Positions 13,201 through 22,310 of a stretch of DNA of 64,000 nt are shown piece after piece. The translations under genes and the position numbers were made by a program. Every line of letters begins with the position of its first letter. Position 1 is the first letter of the stretch. The stretch is from contig NC_061800.1 in NCBI RefSeq assembly GCF_021462225.1, forward strand, positions 8,315,814-8,379,813, given 5' to 3'. The notes under the pieces were generated by a model. That model did no database searches, was not told where the DNA came from, and saw only the letters and a list, made by a program, of their open reading frames with translations. This DNA is from Girardinichthys multiradiatus (lineage: Eukaryota; Chordata; Actinopteri; Cyprinodontiformes; Goodeidae).

Positions 13201-16200
13201 TCACGCTTTTCACCTCACGCTTGGATGAGATTTTGGGGAAGACGTTGTCATCAGCCTGTCAGCATGCGGATTCTGCTTGTGCTTCTATGGCTGACTGTAC
13301 TCTCTGTTAACAGCGCTCAAAATACTAAAGAAAAGACACACCAGCTTTTACCTAACATACGGTGGCCACCCTGAGTCTCAGTTTTCAGGAATAAAGCTGT
13401 TCTAAGGAATAGCTTATATTTTTATATTCTCACTCTGTGTTGTCATCTGTCTCCAGGATAGACAAAGTGAAGGTTTTATCTCTGATGCTTCACGCAGCAG
13501 ACATCAGTCATCCCGCCAAAGCCTGGCCGCTGCACTACCACTGGACTCACAGCCTGATGGAAGAGTTCTTCAGACAGGTACACAACTCTGTGCTTGTGAC
13601 TGTTTTGTGTAATACGTCTCTTAAACCTTACCTGAACTGCTAAATTCTCTAAATCCCTAAGACAAAGCTCCACTTGAATCGTAACATGGATACGTTTTCT
13701 TGGAAAATTCAGTCATTTTCGTGCTAAAGTCAATCCCACTATAAATAAAATAAAATATTCCAATTTTCAAGTACTAAAGTTTTCAAAAACAACTTTGAAA
13801 ATGGTGGTAGCTTAATTTATGAGTTTGCATTTGAATGACATCATCACGTAGTAAATGCAACCTAGTCTATGCTGTCATATCTGAATCTGTACTGTATTTT
13901 AACAGGGACACAGGTACAATAAATCTTGTCATTCAGATGTCTCTTTTTGTGTTTCTGCGGTCAGATTGCTAATGCAGTGAGAAATTAGCACAGATAGGAG
14001 ATCATGGTCATTTTAAATGAAATCCTGACCTTATTTAGGTATATTAGATGAATAAACCTTCATTTAATTGGGAAACAGCATCTGCAGTGTTAATTTGGCT
14101 TTACTTAGAGGGACAGTTGGCAGAGAAAAACTGTTCAAAAATGTTTTTTCTTTACCTCTTTGTGCTCTGACATCTATGAGCTAAGGTCTGGTCTAGAAAT
14201 GCACTATGCATGCTGATCCGGACGCAAAGACACAACTTCATATGCTCTCAGGTTGGATGGTGAAGGCATCCAACCTGTTAATAGAGAGAATAGGTATGCA
14301 TTTTAGCAATATTGGGTACATACAAAGACAGGAGCGTGGGGAACGTACTGGACTGCACAGCGCGCAAAGCAAAACCAGACAGCAGATCTTATCTTAGAGA
14401 GGAAATATTGTAATTCCATCAGTTTACAGCAACATTTTTCATCAAATATACAGCCCTTGAAAGTCACCATAGTGAGCAGTGCTTAGTTTAGATGAAGACT
14501 ATGCTGAGAAATAGCATTAGCCCCTTTTCAGCCCAGAGCCTCAGGATTGATTTTAACCAGGTAAAATGAATCCCAGGGAATTCTATACGTTCTGTTTCCA
14601 TTACTCAGAGAGGCCATGGACCATTTATTTAAATCAGCCTAGCTGTGAAGAAAACCGCAATACACCTACAGTGCAGCTGGTGGCATTACCCCTTTATTCG
14701 GCTTAAAAGACTGTTCGCTAATAAATCATTTTATTTGTTTCAACTGATAAATAATAGATAATGAGCTGCTTTAGAGTTATACAGTGGATTCATTCCTTCC
14801 ATTATTCCTTAAGTTGCTCTGGATACATAAGCAGGAAAAATGTAAATCAATATTTTACATGTATTTTTTATCAAGCTGCATCTGGCCAGAGTTGTTGCTT
14901 TACAGCTGCATGATTTGTTTACAATAACTACTAAATACTGATGAACACACTTATTTTTCTTTTACTATCATATTTCTGATATGCGTTTACTCAATTGCCT
15001 TTTCAAAAGTCTGGGGCTTTCTACAAGCAACTGAGAAAGGGACTAATGAAACTTTAAATTTACAAAACGTCTTCAGTGGTAGACCAGGGTGGTGTTCTCA
15101 ATGTTTTCAAAGTGGAGCAGAGAATGTGTTCCCACTAATGAGGAATCGTGTGAGTTTGGTTGTCTGGTCCACATGTGGCTTGTGGATCAGGAGAAAATTT
15201 GTTTGCAGTGTTTATCAAGCTTGGGTTAAAATGGGTTCAAAAAGCACAAGAAAGACCTGTTTCAGGAGTTCAAAAAATAAATTGCTCACCTATCAACCTG
15301 TCTTGTGTTTTTCCTTTTCTAGGGAGATAAAGAGGTGGAACTCGGTCTTCCTTTTTCTCCCCTTTGTGACCGCAAAGCCACCATGATCGCACAGTCACAG
15401 ATAGGTACGTAAACATACCAACCTGACCCTGCTCTGTACTGTTATTAATCATGCTCTAAGCTCATGTTCAAGTTCTACAGTATTTGTATTTCTTCTAATG
15501 GTTTTTAAGCTACACTCCTCACTTTACTCTCTTTAACCAGTCTGTCTTCTGGTTGCAGGTTTCATAGACTTCATTGTGGAGCCCACTTTCACTGTCCTGA
15601 TTGACACAACAGAGAAGGTGATTGGACCTCTGATAGACGAAGACAGAAAGGCCAGAGAGACTGGAAACAGAAGGTCCAGGTAATAACACTATTTCAATTT
15701 ACATTTCTACCTAGGACGAATGGGGAATTGTAACAGTAGATAACAGTACCGTACATTTAATAGATAATGCTTTTAATCACACTGGAGGAGGCCATTATCT
15801 GCCTACTGCACAGAGCAAACTTTCATCAAGACAAGGGGGTTGGTGCTGTTAGGGTCACGTCTGCGATTTCTCCAGGGCCCAACACCATCCAGCTACTTGT
15901 GTTGAGAGGAAAGTAGTAGAAGATACGGGTGGGTCCACACCTGATCACCGAGATACCAAATTATCCCACCTAGAAACCACAGTTAGTCAGGATGAAGAAT
16001 AACTTCTCTGGGACTGTGCTCAACTTCACTGGTGCACCTCAGGGGAATGGTCTTTCACCAATCTTTTTTACCTTTCACACATCCAACTTTATTAACAACA
16101 AGGAGTCATGCCAGTAAGTGAAATATTTTTGGACAACACTACTATTTTGGTACAGTATGTATTAAGTATGGGCATGAGTGGAAGTACAGAGAATTGGTAG

Positions 16201-19200
16201 TGGAGTGTATGGAGGATTAAGGTTCAACCTCCTGCAGCTGAGCATTGCAAAGACGATACTGAGAGAAAACATTGATGTGGAGATGGATTAGACCTGTAAG
16301 AACTCTGAGTTGTCCCTTGACAACCAAACTGACTGATTAGCAAACACTAATGCATTAAGTATTAAGAGGAGCATTATCCATCAAAAAGGTGGTACTGGAC
16401 AAACTGGTGAGGAAAGCAGTCTCTGTGGTTGGCATGGGACTGGAATCCATAGCATCACTGAATTAGCAAAGGAGCCTGAGGGAACTGCTGTTCAGTCCTG
16501 AAGAACCAACATCACTCTGACACAGAAGGCCATGCTCAGTGGTAGATGATTGTCATTGAGAACCTTAACGGACAAATTTAAGAAGTGTTTTGTTCCACAG
16601 GTAATCCAATTACTTAACTCCAAACAGAGTGCCAGCAGCTATCAGCTTCTTTCATTTTGTGCTGAACTGGATAGTGTGTAATGTCTCATTGAGATCTACA
16701 CTCGATGCATAGTTAACATCAGTATGTATGTAAAATTCTATCAGTTTCATTAAATCAAATGTTTTATATTCATATTACATCTTTAGAAAGCATTTGTCTT
16801 AAGTCTAAATTCTTTTTGTCAAGGAATCTAAATTGAAAACTTTATTAAAGGAATGAGAGGAATATATTATGAAAATATTCTCAAAATCACAATGTTGCCA
16901 TTTTCTTGTAAACCGAATGTTTTTATAATGTATCTATTCTTTAAAAGAAGCAATATTTAGAACAATACTCAGTTGAAACCCGGCAGAAAGAGATCACTCA
17001 CTTTAAAGACCATTCTTTCAACAAACATTTGGATGCATTCAAATTAAATGTCATTGCTTTCTGGGAGCGATGACGAGCACAGCCTATGGAGTAAAAGATA
17101 AATTTAGTTCAATCTAATGTCACCTAGTCCAGTGAAGTGTTTACATCTGTGTATCATAAGTTTGTTCAAGGTCACCGTGTCAGTGTTTCTGGAATGTGAC
17201 ATTAGTGGACTTTCATTGTGTGTTTATCCTAACTTCTCAAATATCTTTCAATGTTTAGTTTGTGTTTCCAAACATATCAATCTTATTGATATCTACTAAT
17301 TAAAGGCATAATATTTCAAATTATGGTCTGGGGATCAGAAGCAGCCCTTGTTATTCACATCTGATTGGTTACAAGGCATCAGTACACCCAGTAATATCCT
17401 TTAGTCATAGCTAAGCACTTTATACTGCAACTGCCATTAGTCATACATGAATATAAAAGCTATGTGTAGGATTTCCTCTGTCTGGGTGTGCTCCTTCTCA
17501 CCAACAGAGGAAATCCTTCGTGGACGTGCAACAGCCAGAACAGTTTATTGATAGCTTCAAGATGCCTTGTACAACTATGCTTTCATTCAGCCTAACAGGA
17601 AGTGGCTCAGTCACTGTGGAGTCAGTGCAGAGACACAGCAGCAATCGTCATGGCAACAGCGACGATGGACATATTAACTTTTCTTTGACTGCCATTGACC
17701 TGTCAGCTCTGAGGCAACACCTCTCCAGTGTCATCGCCAGCAACAAGGACCGATGGAAAGAATTGTCTGTGCACGGTAAGCCAGCACAAGTACAAACACA
17801 AACCAAGATTTAACATTTTCAAGTCAATAGCTGTTTTGGTATAAAAACGGATTACAGCCGCATTTTGATGTGTTTAATGATCTCTCTTAAGGGAACAAAG
17901 TAACAAATCACAAAAACAGAATGTAACCAATTAGATCCAGCTAAATACAGTGCCTTGCGAAAGTCCTTGGCCCCCTTTAACTTTTCAACCACTTGCCACA
18001 TTTCAGGCTTCAAACATAAAGATATAAAATTCAAATTTTTTGTGAAGAATCAACAATCGTGAAGTGGAATGAAATTTATTGGATGCGTCAAACTTTTTTA
18101 ACAAATAAAAAACTGAAAAGTGGGACCTGCAATATTATTCAGCCCCTTTACTTTCAGTGCAGCAAACTCACTCCAGAAGTTCAGTGAGGATCTCTGAATG
18201 ATCCAATCTTGTCCCAAATGACTGATGATGATAAATAGAATGTACCTGGTTGTAATCAAGTCTCCGTATAAATGCACCTGCTCTGTGATAGTCTCAGGGT
18301 TCTGTTCAAAGCGCAGAGAGCAACATGAAGACCAAGGAACACACCAGGCAGGTCCAAGATACTGTTGTGGAGACGTTTAAAGCTGGATTTGGATCCAAAA
18401 AGATTTCCCAAGCTTTAAACATCCCAAGGAGCACTGTGCAAGCAATCATATTGAAATGGAAGGAGTATCAGACCACTGCAAATCTACCAAGACCCGGCCG
18501 TCCCTCTAAACTTTCATCTCAAACAAGGAGAAGACCGATCAGAGATGCAGCCAAGAGGCCCATGATCACTCTGGATGAACTGCAGAGATCTACAGCTGAG
18601 GTGGGAGAGTCTGTCCATAGGACAACAATCAGTCGTACACTGCACAAATCTGGCCTTTATGGAAGAGTGGCAAGAAGAAAGCCATTTCTCAAAGATATTC
18701 ATAAAAAGTCTCGTTTAAAGTTTGTCACAAGCCACCTGGGAGACACACCAAACATGTGGAAGAAGGTGCTCTGGTCAGATGAAACCAATATCCAACTGTT
18801 TGGCCACAATGCAAAATGACATGTTTGGCGTAAAAGCAACACAGCTCATCACCCTGAACACACCATCCCCACTGTCAAACATGGTGGTGGCAGCATCATG
18901 GTTTGGGCCTGCTTTTTGTCAGCAGGGACAGGGAAGATGGTCAAAATTGATGGGAAGATGGATGGGGCCAAGTAAGGACCATTCTGGAAGAAAATCTGTT
19001 GGAGTCTGCAAGAGACCTGAGACTGGAACAGAGATTTATCTTCCAACAAGACAATGATCCAAAACATAAAGCCAAATCTACAATGGAATGGTTCACAAAT
19101 AAACGTATCCAGGTGTTGGAATGGCCAAGTCAAAGTCCAGACCTGAATCCAATCGAGAATCTGTGGAAAGAGCTGAAGACTGATGTTCACGAATGTTCTC

Positions 19201-21658
19201 CATCCAACCTCACTGAGCTCCAGCTGTTTTGCAAGGAAGAATGGACAAGAATTTCAGTCTCTCGATGTGCAAAACTGATAGAGACAAACCCCAAGACACT
19301 TGCAGCTGTAATTGGAGCAAAGGGTGGCACAACAAAGTATTAATGCAAGGGGGCCGAATAATATTGCACGCCCTACTTTTCAGTTTTTTATTTGTTAAAC
19401 AAGTTTGACACATCCAATAAATTTCATTCCACTTCACGATTGTGTCCCACTTGTTGTTTATTCTTCATAAAAACTTCAAACTTTATATCTTTATGTTTGA
19501 AGCCTGAAATGTGGCAAGAGGTTGAAAAGTTGAAGGGGGCCGAGTACTTTCGCAAGGCACTGTACCTGCACATACTCTGCAAGAACAAAGAAATGTATTA
19601 TTTTACCTTAGGTGGCAAGAACAGAAACACAGTTCATTTTGGCTAGTACATTTCATGGTTATGTGAAGAACTCCTGGGAGGTTCCTCCCGCTGTAACTGT
19701 AGTAACGAATATTTGTCGAATATCATATAAAAAAAGGTTCTGCCCATAATATGTGTCCAGAACAAGCTACAAAAGCTCCCAAAACAGAACAGAGTACTGT
19801 AATTCTGTTCCCACAGCATTCCTCTGTTCTTGCAGATTATGTGTAGGCCTTTAGTGGCAGTGCCTTGTCAGTGTTCTTACCCCTTTAACTTTTCCACATT
19901 TGTCACAACTTTGTCCTTAAATAAATTCCAGTGACACCAAATGCTTTCAGAAGTCCTTTGATTAGTAAAACGAGTCAACTTGTGTAAAATGTAATCTCAG
20001 TATATTTCATGCTGTTGTATGAAGGCCCCAGAGGTGTGTTAAAATTATATCCCAAGCTACGAACATCCTACAGAGCTGTGTTTAATCCATTATCTGAAAA
20101 TAGAAAGATTATGGCACAACTGCAAACCTACCAAGATATGGTCGTAACTGTTAAGGTGGACAAGTAGAACATTACTCTGAGAAGCAGCCAAGAGGCTAAT
20201 GGTAACTCCTGAGGAGCTTCAGTGATCCAAAGCTCAGGTGGGAGAATCTGTCGACAGATGTAGATTCCACAAATCTAGCCTTTAAGCAATATTTAAAAGA
20301 ATAAATCCATTGCTGAAAGAAAAACATAAGACATTTTGTTTGCAGATATCCACAAGCAGTGCAGTGTAGTGAACACTCTAAACATGTTCTAATCAGATAA
20401 ATCAATGTTTAACTCTTTGTCCTACATGTAAAATGCTATATTTGGCAGAAAACTTCAATTGCTTAACCTCCTGCAACATGGTTGTGGCAGCATCATGCTG
20501 TGGGGATGCTTTTTCTCAGCAAGGAAAGGAAAGATGGTCAGAGTTGATGCGAAGATGGACGAAGTTGAATGCAGGGTAAACCTGGTAGAAAATCTGTTAG
20601 AGGCTGCAGAAGACTTAAGACTGGGATGAAACTTCACCTTCCAGCAGGACAACAACTTTAAACATTCAGTCAGAGCTACAATGGAATGGCTTAGATCAAA
20701 GCATATTCATGTGCTAGAATTGAATTGAATGGTCCAGTCAAAGTCCAGGCTTAAATCCAATTGAGAATCTGTGGCAAGACTTGAAAATTAGTTTTTGCAG
20801 ATGCTCTTCATTGAATCTGATTGATCTTGAGCTGTTTTGGAAAGAAGAATGGGTGCATGTACAAAACTTGTAGAGACAAACCTCAAAAGGTTTACATCTG
20901 TAATTGGAGCGAAAGGTCTTTCTCCAAAGTGTTGACAATACAATGCACACACTTTTCAGATTTTTGTTTGTACAAAATGTTGAAAAGCATGTGTTACTTT
21001 GTTCTTGTCTATTTTGAAAAGCCTACATTGAAGTTTGTTGTAGTATAATGACAAATTGGGAAAAGGTTTTAAGGTGAATAGTTTTTGCAAGGTGCTGTAA
21101 GCTTTAACTATACTTCCTTCTCATCCGATGTATTACAGAGCAAATACAGCTTCAAATATTTCTATTGACCCATGGTTGCTACTTTTTTCATTAGGTCTGC
21201 CTCATGTAATTGATGGCAAAAGCTTTTTCTGCTTCGGCCATCATTTCATTAGAACCCAGAATGATTCTTAATCTGTGAAGTTCTGATTTTCAGTTTCTAA
21301 AAGCCTTGTTTTTGGTCTAAACAGAGCTGGCCAAGAAGGAGAAAGAAGAGACTGAGGCAAAAAAAGAAGTTGAAGACATTAACACAGATGTCCATTCACA
21401 AGCCTTACCCAGCCAAGGAGTCACAGGTGGACCCAACCCAGATCCATCACAGAACTTAGACGATTGCCCTCCAACTGAAAAGGATGATGACAAATCATCT
21501 GACCACATGTCTTCAGATCCCCTGACCTGGAACGGTATGAGGATGACATAACAGTAACTGCTTTTTAGCTAATGTGGATGAATTCACCAGCTGTTGTGTT
21601 AACTGTTGCAGGGGCAGAGGAGGAAGAGGAGGATGACAAAGTGCCTGAAAACGCCTGA
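763..21658 (+). CDS. pde1a: pde1a, 3' fourteen exons (Ca2+/calmodulin-dependent 3',5'-cyclic nucleotide phosphodiesterase 1A-like)
   Basis: Family knowledge: the enzyme hydrolyses cAMP and cGMP to 5'-nucleotides in the cytosol and is activated by Ca2+/calmodulin. Seen: exons 763-876, 957-1139, 4457-4523, 6984-7100, 7503-7643, 9913-10013, 10331-10456, 12296-12397, 13457-13577, 15323-15404, 15559-15679, 17510-17775, 21325-21534 and 21612-21658 all have GT/AG borders and join in phase to 598 residues plus stop. Order: end of the regulatory segment, PDEase I N-terminal domain ([24 protein letters not shown]), then the HD catalytic domain with [39 protein letters not shown] and [10 protein letters not shown], and an acidic tail. 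Paralogue choice: [36 protein letters not shown] and NKDRWKEL fit PDE1A better than PDE1B or PDE1C, from memory. The start codon and first calmodulin-binding region lie left of the window. Introns are full of transposons but no exon is broken. Confidence 0.93.
957..1139 (+). CDS. pde1a: pde1a exon (PDEase I N-terminal domain)
   Basis: Acceptor CTGCAG at 951-956, donor GTAAAC from 1140; 183 nt. Encodes [45 protein letters not shown] and [14 protein letters not shown]. This is the most conserved PDE1-specific block. The RKMG..RRPEEKP string is the clearest PDE1A-like signature. The second calmodulin-binding segment reported for PDE1A2 falls near its end (family knowledge). Confidence 0.95.
1140..2769. 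other. pde1a intron, no gene seen
   Basis: A+T-rich intron with a homopolymer A run near 1,945-1,961. I found no exon, RNA gene or identifiable repeat. Short reading frames here are isolated and have no family features. Confidence 0.55.
2770..3700 (-). mobile_element. Degenerate Tc1-like transposon remnant
   Basis: The end near 2,785 (TATTCACACCCCTGGAACC) and the opposite end (CTTCCACTTCACAATTATT, then CCCAATAAAATACA) are typical fish Tc1 flanking sequence. Between them, read on the minus strand, are relics of the transposase: the reverse complement of GGTTTGGACTTTGACTGGG is the SPDLNPI region, and the block near 3,350-3,400 corresponds to KHGGGS. No open frame remains. Confidence 0.75.
3701..4232. 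other. pde1a intron, no gene seen
   Basis: Intronic sequence between the Tc1 remnant and a TG microsatellite. Nothing recognisable. Confidence 0.5.
4233..4264 (+). repeat. (TG)n microsatellite
   Basis: About 15 uninterrupted TG units starting near 4,235, about 190 bp upstream of the next exon. TG-rich sequence recurs up to the acceptor (4,389-4,449). Confidence 0.95.
4457..4523 (+). CDS. pde1a: pde1a exon (MYRRTSN segment)
   Basis: Acceptor CAACAG at 4,451-4,456, donor GTAAAA from 4,524; 67 nt. One base completes Arg, then 22 codons: [15 protein letters not shown] and TALTALK. Its length is not a multiple of three, so skipping it would break the frame. The acceptor follows a TG-rich stretch. 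Confidence 0.93.
4735..6300 (+). mobile_element. Degenerate Tc1-like transposon remnant, interrupted by a SINE
   Basis: Begins with a Tc1-like end (AAAAGTATTAATACCC) and ends in CAATAAATG-type Tc1 flank. The CATCGTGAAACATGGTGGTG block at 5,690-5,709 corresponds to the transposase motif VKHGGGS, and the segment near 5,935-5,995 (GAATGGCC..ATTCAGTTGAGAATCTGTGG) to the [10 protein letters not shown] motif. It is a different, older subfamily than the copy at 17,948. A SINE splits it at 5,239. Confidence 0.75.
5239..5377 (-). mobile_element. 5'-truncated tRNA-derived SINE, minus strand
   Basis: Reverse copy of the 3' half of the SINE seen at 43,074-43,411, with the (TCAG)n tail at 5,241-5,269. 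It is bounded by a perfect 12-bp direct repeat, GGCCTGGGAAGG, at 5,227-5,238 and 5,378-5,389. That repeat is direct evidence of target-primed insertion into the older Tc1 remnant. Confidence 0.88.
6301..6983. other. pde1a intron, no gene seen
   Basis: Purine-rich intron stretch (about 6,310-6,620) then ordinary sequence to the acceptor at 6,982-6,983. The pyrimidine-rich open frames on the opposite strand are compositional. Confidence 0.5.
6984..7100 (+). CDS. pde1a: pde1a exon ([10 protein letters not shown] segment)
   Basis: Acceptor TTTTCAG, donor GTACAC from 7,101; 117 nt, 39 whole codons. Encodes [38 protein letters not shown]. This begins the catalytic region; GEH..KF and YDLINRF are the PDE1A-like variants. 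Confidence 0.95.
7503..7643 (+). CDS. pde1a: pde1a exon (first metal-binding His)
   Basis: Acceptor TTCAG at 7,498-7,502, donor GTAACA from 7,644; 47 codons. Encodes [20 protein letters not shown] and then [17 protein letters not shown]. NPYHNxIHAADV holds the proton-donor and first metal-ligand histidines of class I PDEs (family knowledge). Confidence 0.95.
7762..9783 (-). mobile_element. Complete hAT-superfamily transposon inserted in a pde1a intron
   Basis: 2,022 bp with inverted ends CAGGGGTGGGCAAAC and GTTTGCCCACCCCTG, flanked by a perfect 8-bp direct repeat GGTTAGAA (7,754-7,761 and 9,784-9,791). The TIR sequence, 8-bp duplication and a Charlie/GTF2IRD2-like transposase place it in hAT. 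It is the last feature before the exon that carries the catalytic HD motif, ending 129 bp upstream of it. The coding frame is broken, so it is not autonomous. Confidence 0.93.
7930..9453 (-). pseudogene. Decayed hAT transposase (CHARLIE8/GTF2IRD2-like)
   Basis: On the minus strand from an ATG at 9,451-9,453: a basic start (MSNAKKKKRKVDREC), a zinc-finger-like part ([15 protein letters not shown]), then [38 protein letters not shown] (8,900-9,000, matching the catalytic-Asp block of these transposases) and, further on, [17 protein letters not shown] and [19 protein letters not shown] near 8,310-8,470. Stops and frame breaks separate these blocks (for example near 9,390, 8,800 and 8,560). The same protein type is fused into mammalian GTF2IRD2 (family knowledge). 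Not functional here. Confidence 0.85.
9894..9910 (+). promoter_or_regulatory. (TG)n tract abutting a splice acceptor
   Basis: Seventeen nucleotides of pure TG repeat run directly into the AG acceptor at 9,911-9,912, replacing most of a normal polypyrimidine tract. In transcripts such UG runs can bind TDP-43 and CELF-type proteins (established for human CFTR exon 9). An effect on this exon is inference. Confidence 0.6.
9913..10013 (+). CDS. pde1a: pde1a exon (catalytic HD motif)
   Basis: Acceptor at 9,911-9,912, donor GTAACA from 10,014; 101 nt. Encodes [35 protein letters not shown] of IHDFEH is the central metal-binding pair of PDE catalytic domains. Mammalian PDE1 has HDYEH; here Tyr is Phe. 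Skipping this exon would both shift the frame and remove the active-site metal ligands. Confidence 0.95.
10331..10456 (+). CDS. pde1a: pde1a exon ([10 protein letters not shown])
   Basis: Acceptor CCATCAG, donor GTTAGC from 10,457; 126 nt. Encodes [19 protein letters not shown], then [17 protein letters not shown] and NKEDW. This is a hallmark PDE catalytic block; HHVSAAY favours PDE1A. Confidence 0.95.
10457..12295. other. pde1a intron, no gene identified
   Basis: Contains an A-rich run at 11,571-11,585 and ordinary A+T-rich sequence. Short open frames at 11,369-11,563 (-) and 11,710-12,188 (+) show no family motif. I cannot identify a repeat family here. Confidence 0.45.
12296..12397 (+). 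CDS. pde1a: pde1a exon ([10 protein letters not shown])
   Basis: Acceptor CTGCAG, donor GTCAGT from 12,398; 102 nt. Encodes [44 protein letters not shown] is a conserved catalytic-domain block; the Asn-Ala-Leu variant resembles PDE1A. Confidence 0.95.
12398..13456. other. pde1a intron with an unidentified low-copy stretch
   Basis: No exon or known repeat recognised. The 12,990-13,300 part has higher G+C than its surroundings and holds a 36-codon frame with a signal-peptide-like start at 13,264 (see findings). Confidence 0.4.
13457..13577 (+). CDS. pde1a: pde1a exon ([10 protein letters not shown])
   Basis: Acceptor CTCCAG, donor GTACAC from 13,578; 121 nt. Encodes [39 protein letters not shown]. 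The Asp of HAADISHP is the last metal ligand of the class I PDE site (family knowledge). Confidence 0.95.
13578..15322. other. pde1a intron, no gene seen
   Basis: About 1.7 kb of ordinary intron. No repeat family or RNA gene identified. Confidence 0.5.
15323..15404 (+). CDS. pde1a: pde1a exon ([10 protein letters not shown])
   Basis: Acceptor TTTTCTAG, donor GTACGT from 15,405; 82 nt. Encodes [17 protein letters not shown] and [10 protein letters not shown], with one base left over. The block includes the region around the conserved glutamine that contacts the purine (Gln of AQSQIGF; family knowledge). Confidence 0.95.
15559..15679 (+). CDS. pde1a: pde1a exon ([11 protein letters not shown])
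   Basis: Acceptor GTTGCAG, donor GTAATA from 15,680; 121 nt. Encodes [37 protein letters not shown] and RRS. It closes the catalytic domain and starts the variable C-terminus. Confidence 0.95.
15840..16690 (+). mobile_element. Degraded Rex1/L2-type LINE fragment in pde1a intron
   Basis: Broken translation shows reverse-transcriptase blocks in order: [15 protein letters not shown] at about 16,028-16,072, a GDNTTI-like relic of the ADD box near 16,130, LLQLSIAKT near 16,230, and the C-terminal [20 protein letters not shown] near 16,390-16,450. These fit LINE reverse transcriptases of the Rex1/L2 group. Many stops; no function. Confidence 0.7.
16691..17509. other. pde1a intron, no gene seen
   Basis: Ordinary A+T-rich intron up to the acceptor at 17,508-17,509. 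Confidence 0.5.
17510..17775 (+). CDS. pde1a: pde1a exon (variable C-terminus, NKDRWKEL)
   Basis: The acceptor lies in CAACAGAGG. Only the second AG (17,508-17,509) keeps the frame, giving AG|G AAA TCC. Donor GTAAGC from 17,776. Encodes [17 protein letters not shown], then [19 protein letters not shown] and ..[26 protein letters not shown]. The last part parallels PDE1A LAAVDLKSF..NKERWKEL. Confidence 0.88.
17948..19562 (+). mobile_element. Tc1-like DD34E transposon, nearly complete
   Basis: 1,615 bp flanked by TA on both sides (17,946-17,947 and 19,563-19,564). Inverted ends start CAGTGCCTTGCGAAAGT and finish in CGCAAGGCACTG. The long TIRs continue through CACTTCACGATTGT-type sequence. The whole element lies in a pde1a intron, in the same direction as the gene. 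Confidence 0.93.
18325..19343 (+). pseudogene. Tc1 transposase broken by one nonsense codon and one frameshift
   Basis: Starts [20 protein letters not shown] with paired helix-turn-helix DNA-binding modules ([16 protein letters not shown] and, later, [14 protein letters not shown]), then VLWSDETN (first Asp), [22 protein letters not shown] (second Asp) and [11 protein letters not shown] (Glu), 34 residues between the last two. A TGA at 18,817-18,819 sits where AK-R-YVW is expected, as a CGA to TGA change would give. A one-base loss near 18,974 shifts the frame before [10 protein letters not shown]. It ends at GTTKY-stop. Otherwise close to full length, about 340 residues. Confidence 0.92.
19858..21097 (+). 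mobile_element. Older Tc1-like remnant
   Basis: Left end CAGTGCCTTGTCAGTGTT, right end GCAAGGTGCTG followed by TA. Internal relics include the HGCGS-like block near 20,475-20,510 and CCAATTGAGAATCTGTGGCA (PIENLW) near 20,756-20,775. Much more mutated than the copy just upstream, with which it shares related ends but not sequence detail. Confidence 0.8.
21325..21534 (+). CDS. pde1a: pde1a exon (charged C-terminal tail)
   Basis: Acceptor CTAAACAG, donor GTATGA from 21,535; 210 nt. Encodes [18 protein letters not shown], then a Pro/Asp/Ser-rich part ending [17 protein letters not shown]. Lys/Glu-rich then acidic and likely disordered. It has no clear counterpart in the short PDE1A ending I know from mammals, and resembles the KKEAEEK-type tail of PDE1C in composition only. 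Confidence 0.85.
21612..21658 (+). CDS. pde1a: pde1a last coding exon
   Basis: Acceptor TTGCAG, then [15 protein letters not shown] and TGA at 21,656-21,658. Seven consecutive acidic residues. The phase matches the preceding donor, which supports both borders. Confidence 0.85.
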
Positions 21659-22310
21659 TGATGTAACACTGCAAAGTCTATTTATCTGACTCTGGCAGAT
21701 CACCATGGCAACAGGCAGCTCGGTGCAGTAACCACTAGGGTTTAGACTCTCCTGTGTAAAAACACTGCAACTGACTTAGTGGTCCCTCAGTGGCCCCCAT
21801 AGGGCCTCCAGATTATTTGTTTACAAGTGACTGTGGATAAATCATATTCAGAGTGACATTTTTCATCAGATCATGGCTTCTTAGCAGCTTTCTGGTCCAT
21901 TTTCTTTCAGACCGAGATGAAAGGTGTGTGGAAAACCAAAGAGTGTGTAATGGTTGGAGAATTCCCATTTATGATAACAGCTGGCAAAAAGTCTTTAATC
22001 AGGAGGAATGTAACATGAAGCTGTTAAGATGCAGCAGTGGAGGTTTTATGAATGCAGGTGACAATATTATTTGTGTAGTTTAATAGACACCTTCAGTTCT
22101 CCATCATCAGTATGAGGAGTCACTGCTGCTCTGCTCTCTTCTCCAACTTCAAGTTCTCAGGTATGTTGTCCTCACCTAGCCACACCTCAACATCTGTGAT
22201 GTCAGAGCTGACAAACTTAACTTGATCAAACCTTTGGGGTGTGGGAGTAATTTCTTGGTGTTGAGATGTTTGTTGAATCAAACTAAATAAAGTCGCTGTA
22301 AGTATAATGT
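21659..22310 (+). other. pde1a: pde1a 3' untranslated region (probable)
   Basis: Sequence following the stop to a canonical AATAAA. A longer 3' UTR reaching the second AATAAA at 24,887 cannot be excluded. Confidence 0.6.
22286..22291 (+). promoter_or_regulatory. Polyadenylation signal AATAAA
   Basis: First canonical AATAAA downstream of the pde1a stop, about 630 bp after it, with T/G-rich sequence following. Another AATAAA is at 24,887-24,892. Confidence 0.55.

Noticed and set aside
763..21658. Assignment to PDE1B or PDE1C
   Set aside because: PDE1B differs strongly (QARAKGRRAEEKP type). PDE1C shares DTEDELSD and MYRRTSN but lacks the RKMG..RPEEKP, GEHALKF and RYDLINRF combination. PDE1A fits best, though MYRRTSN and the charged tail are PDE1C-like, so some doubt remains.
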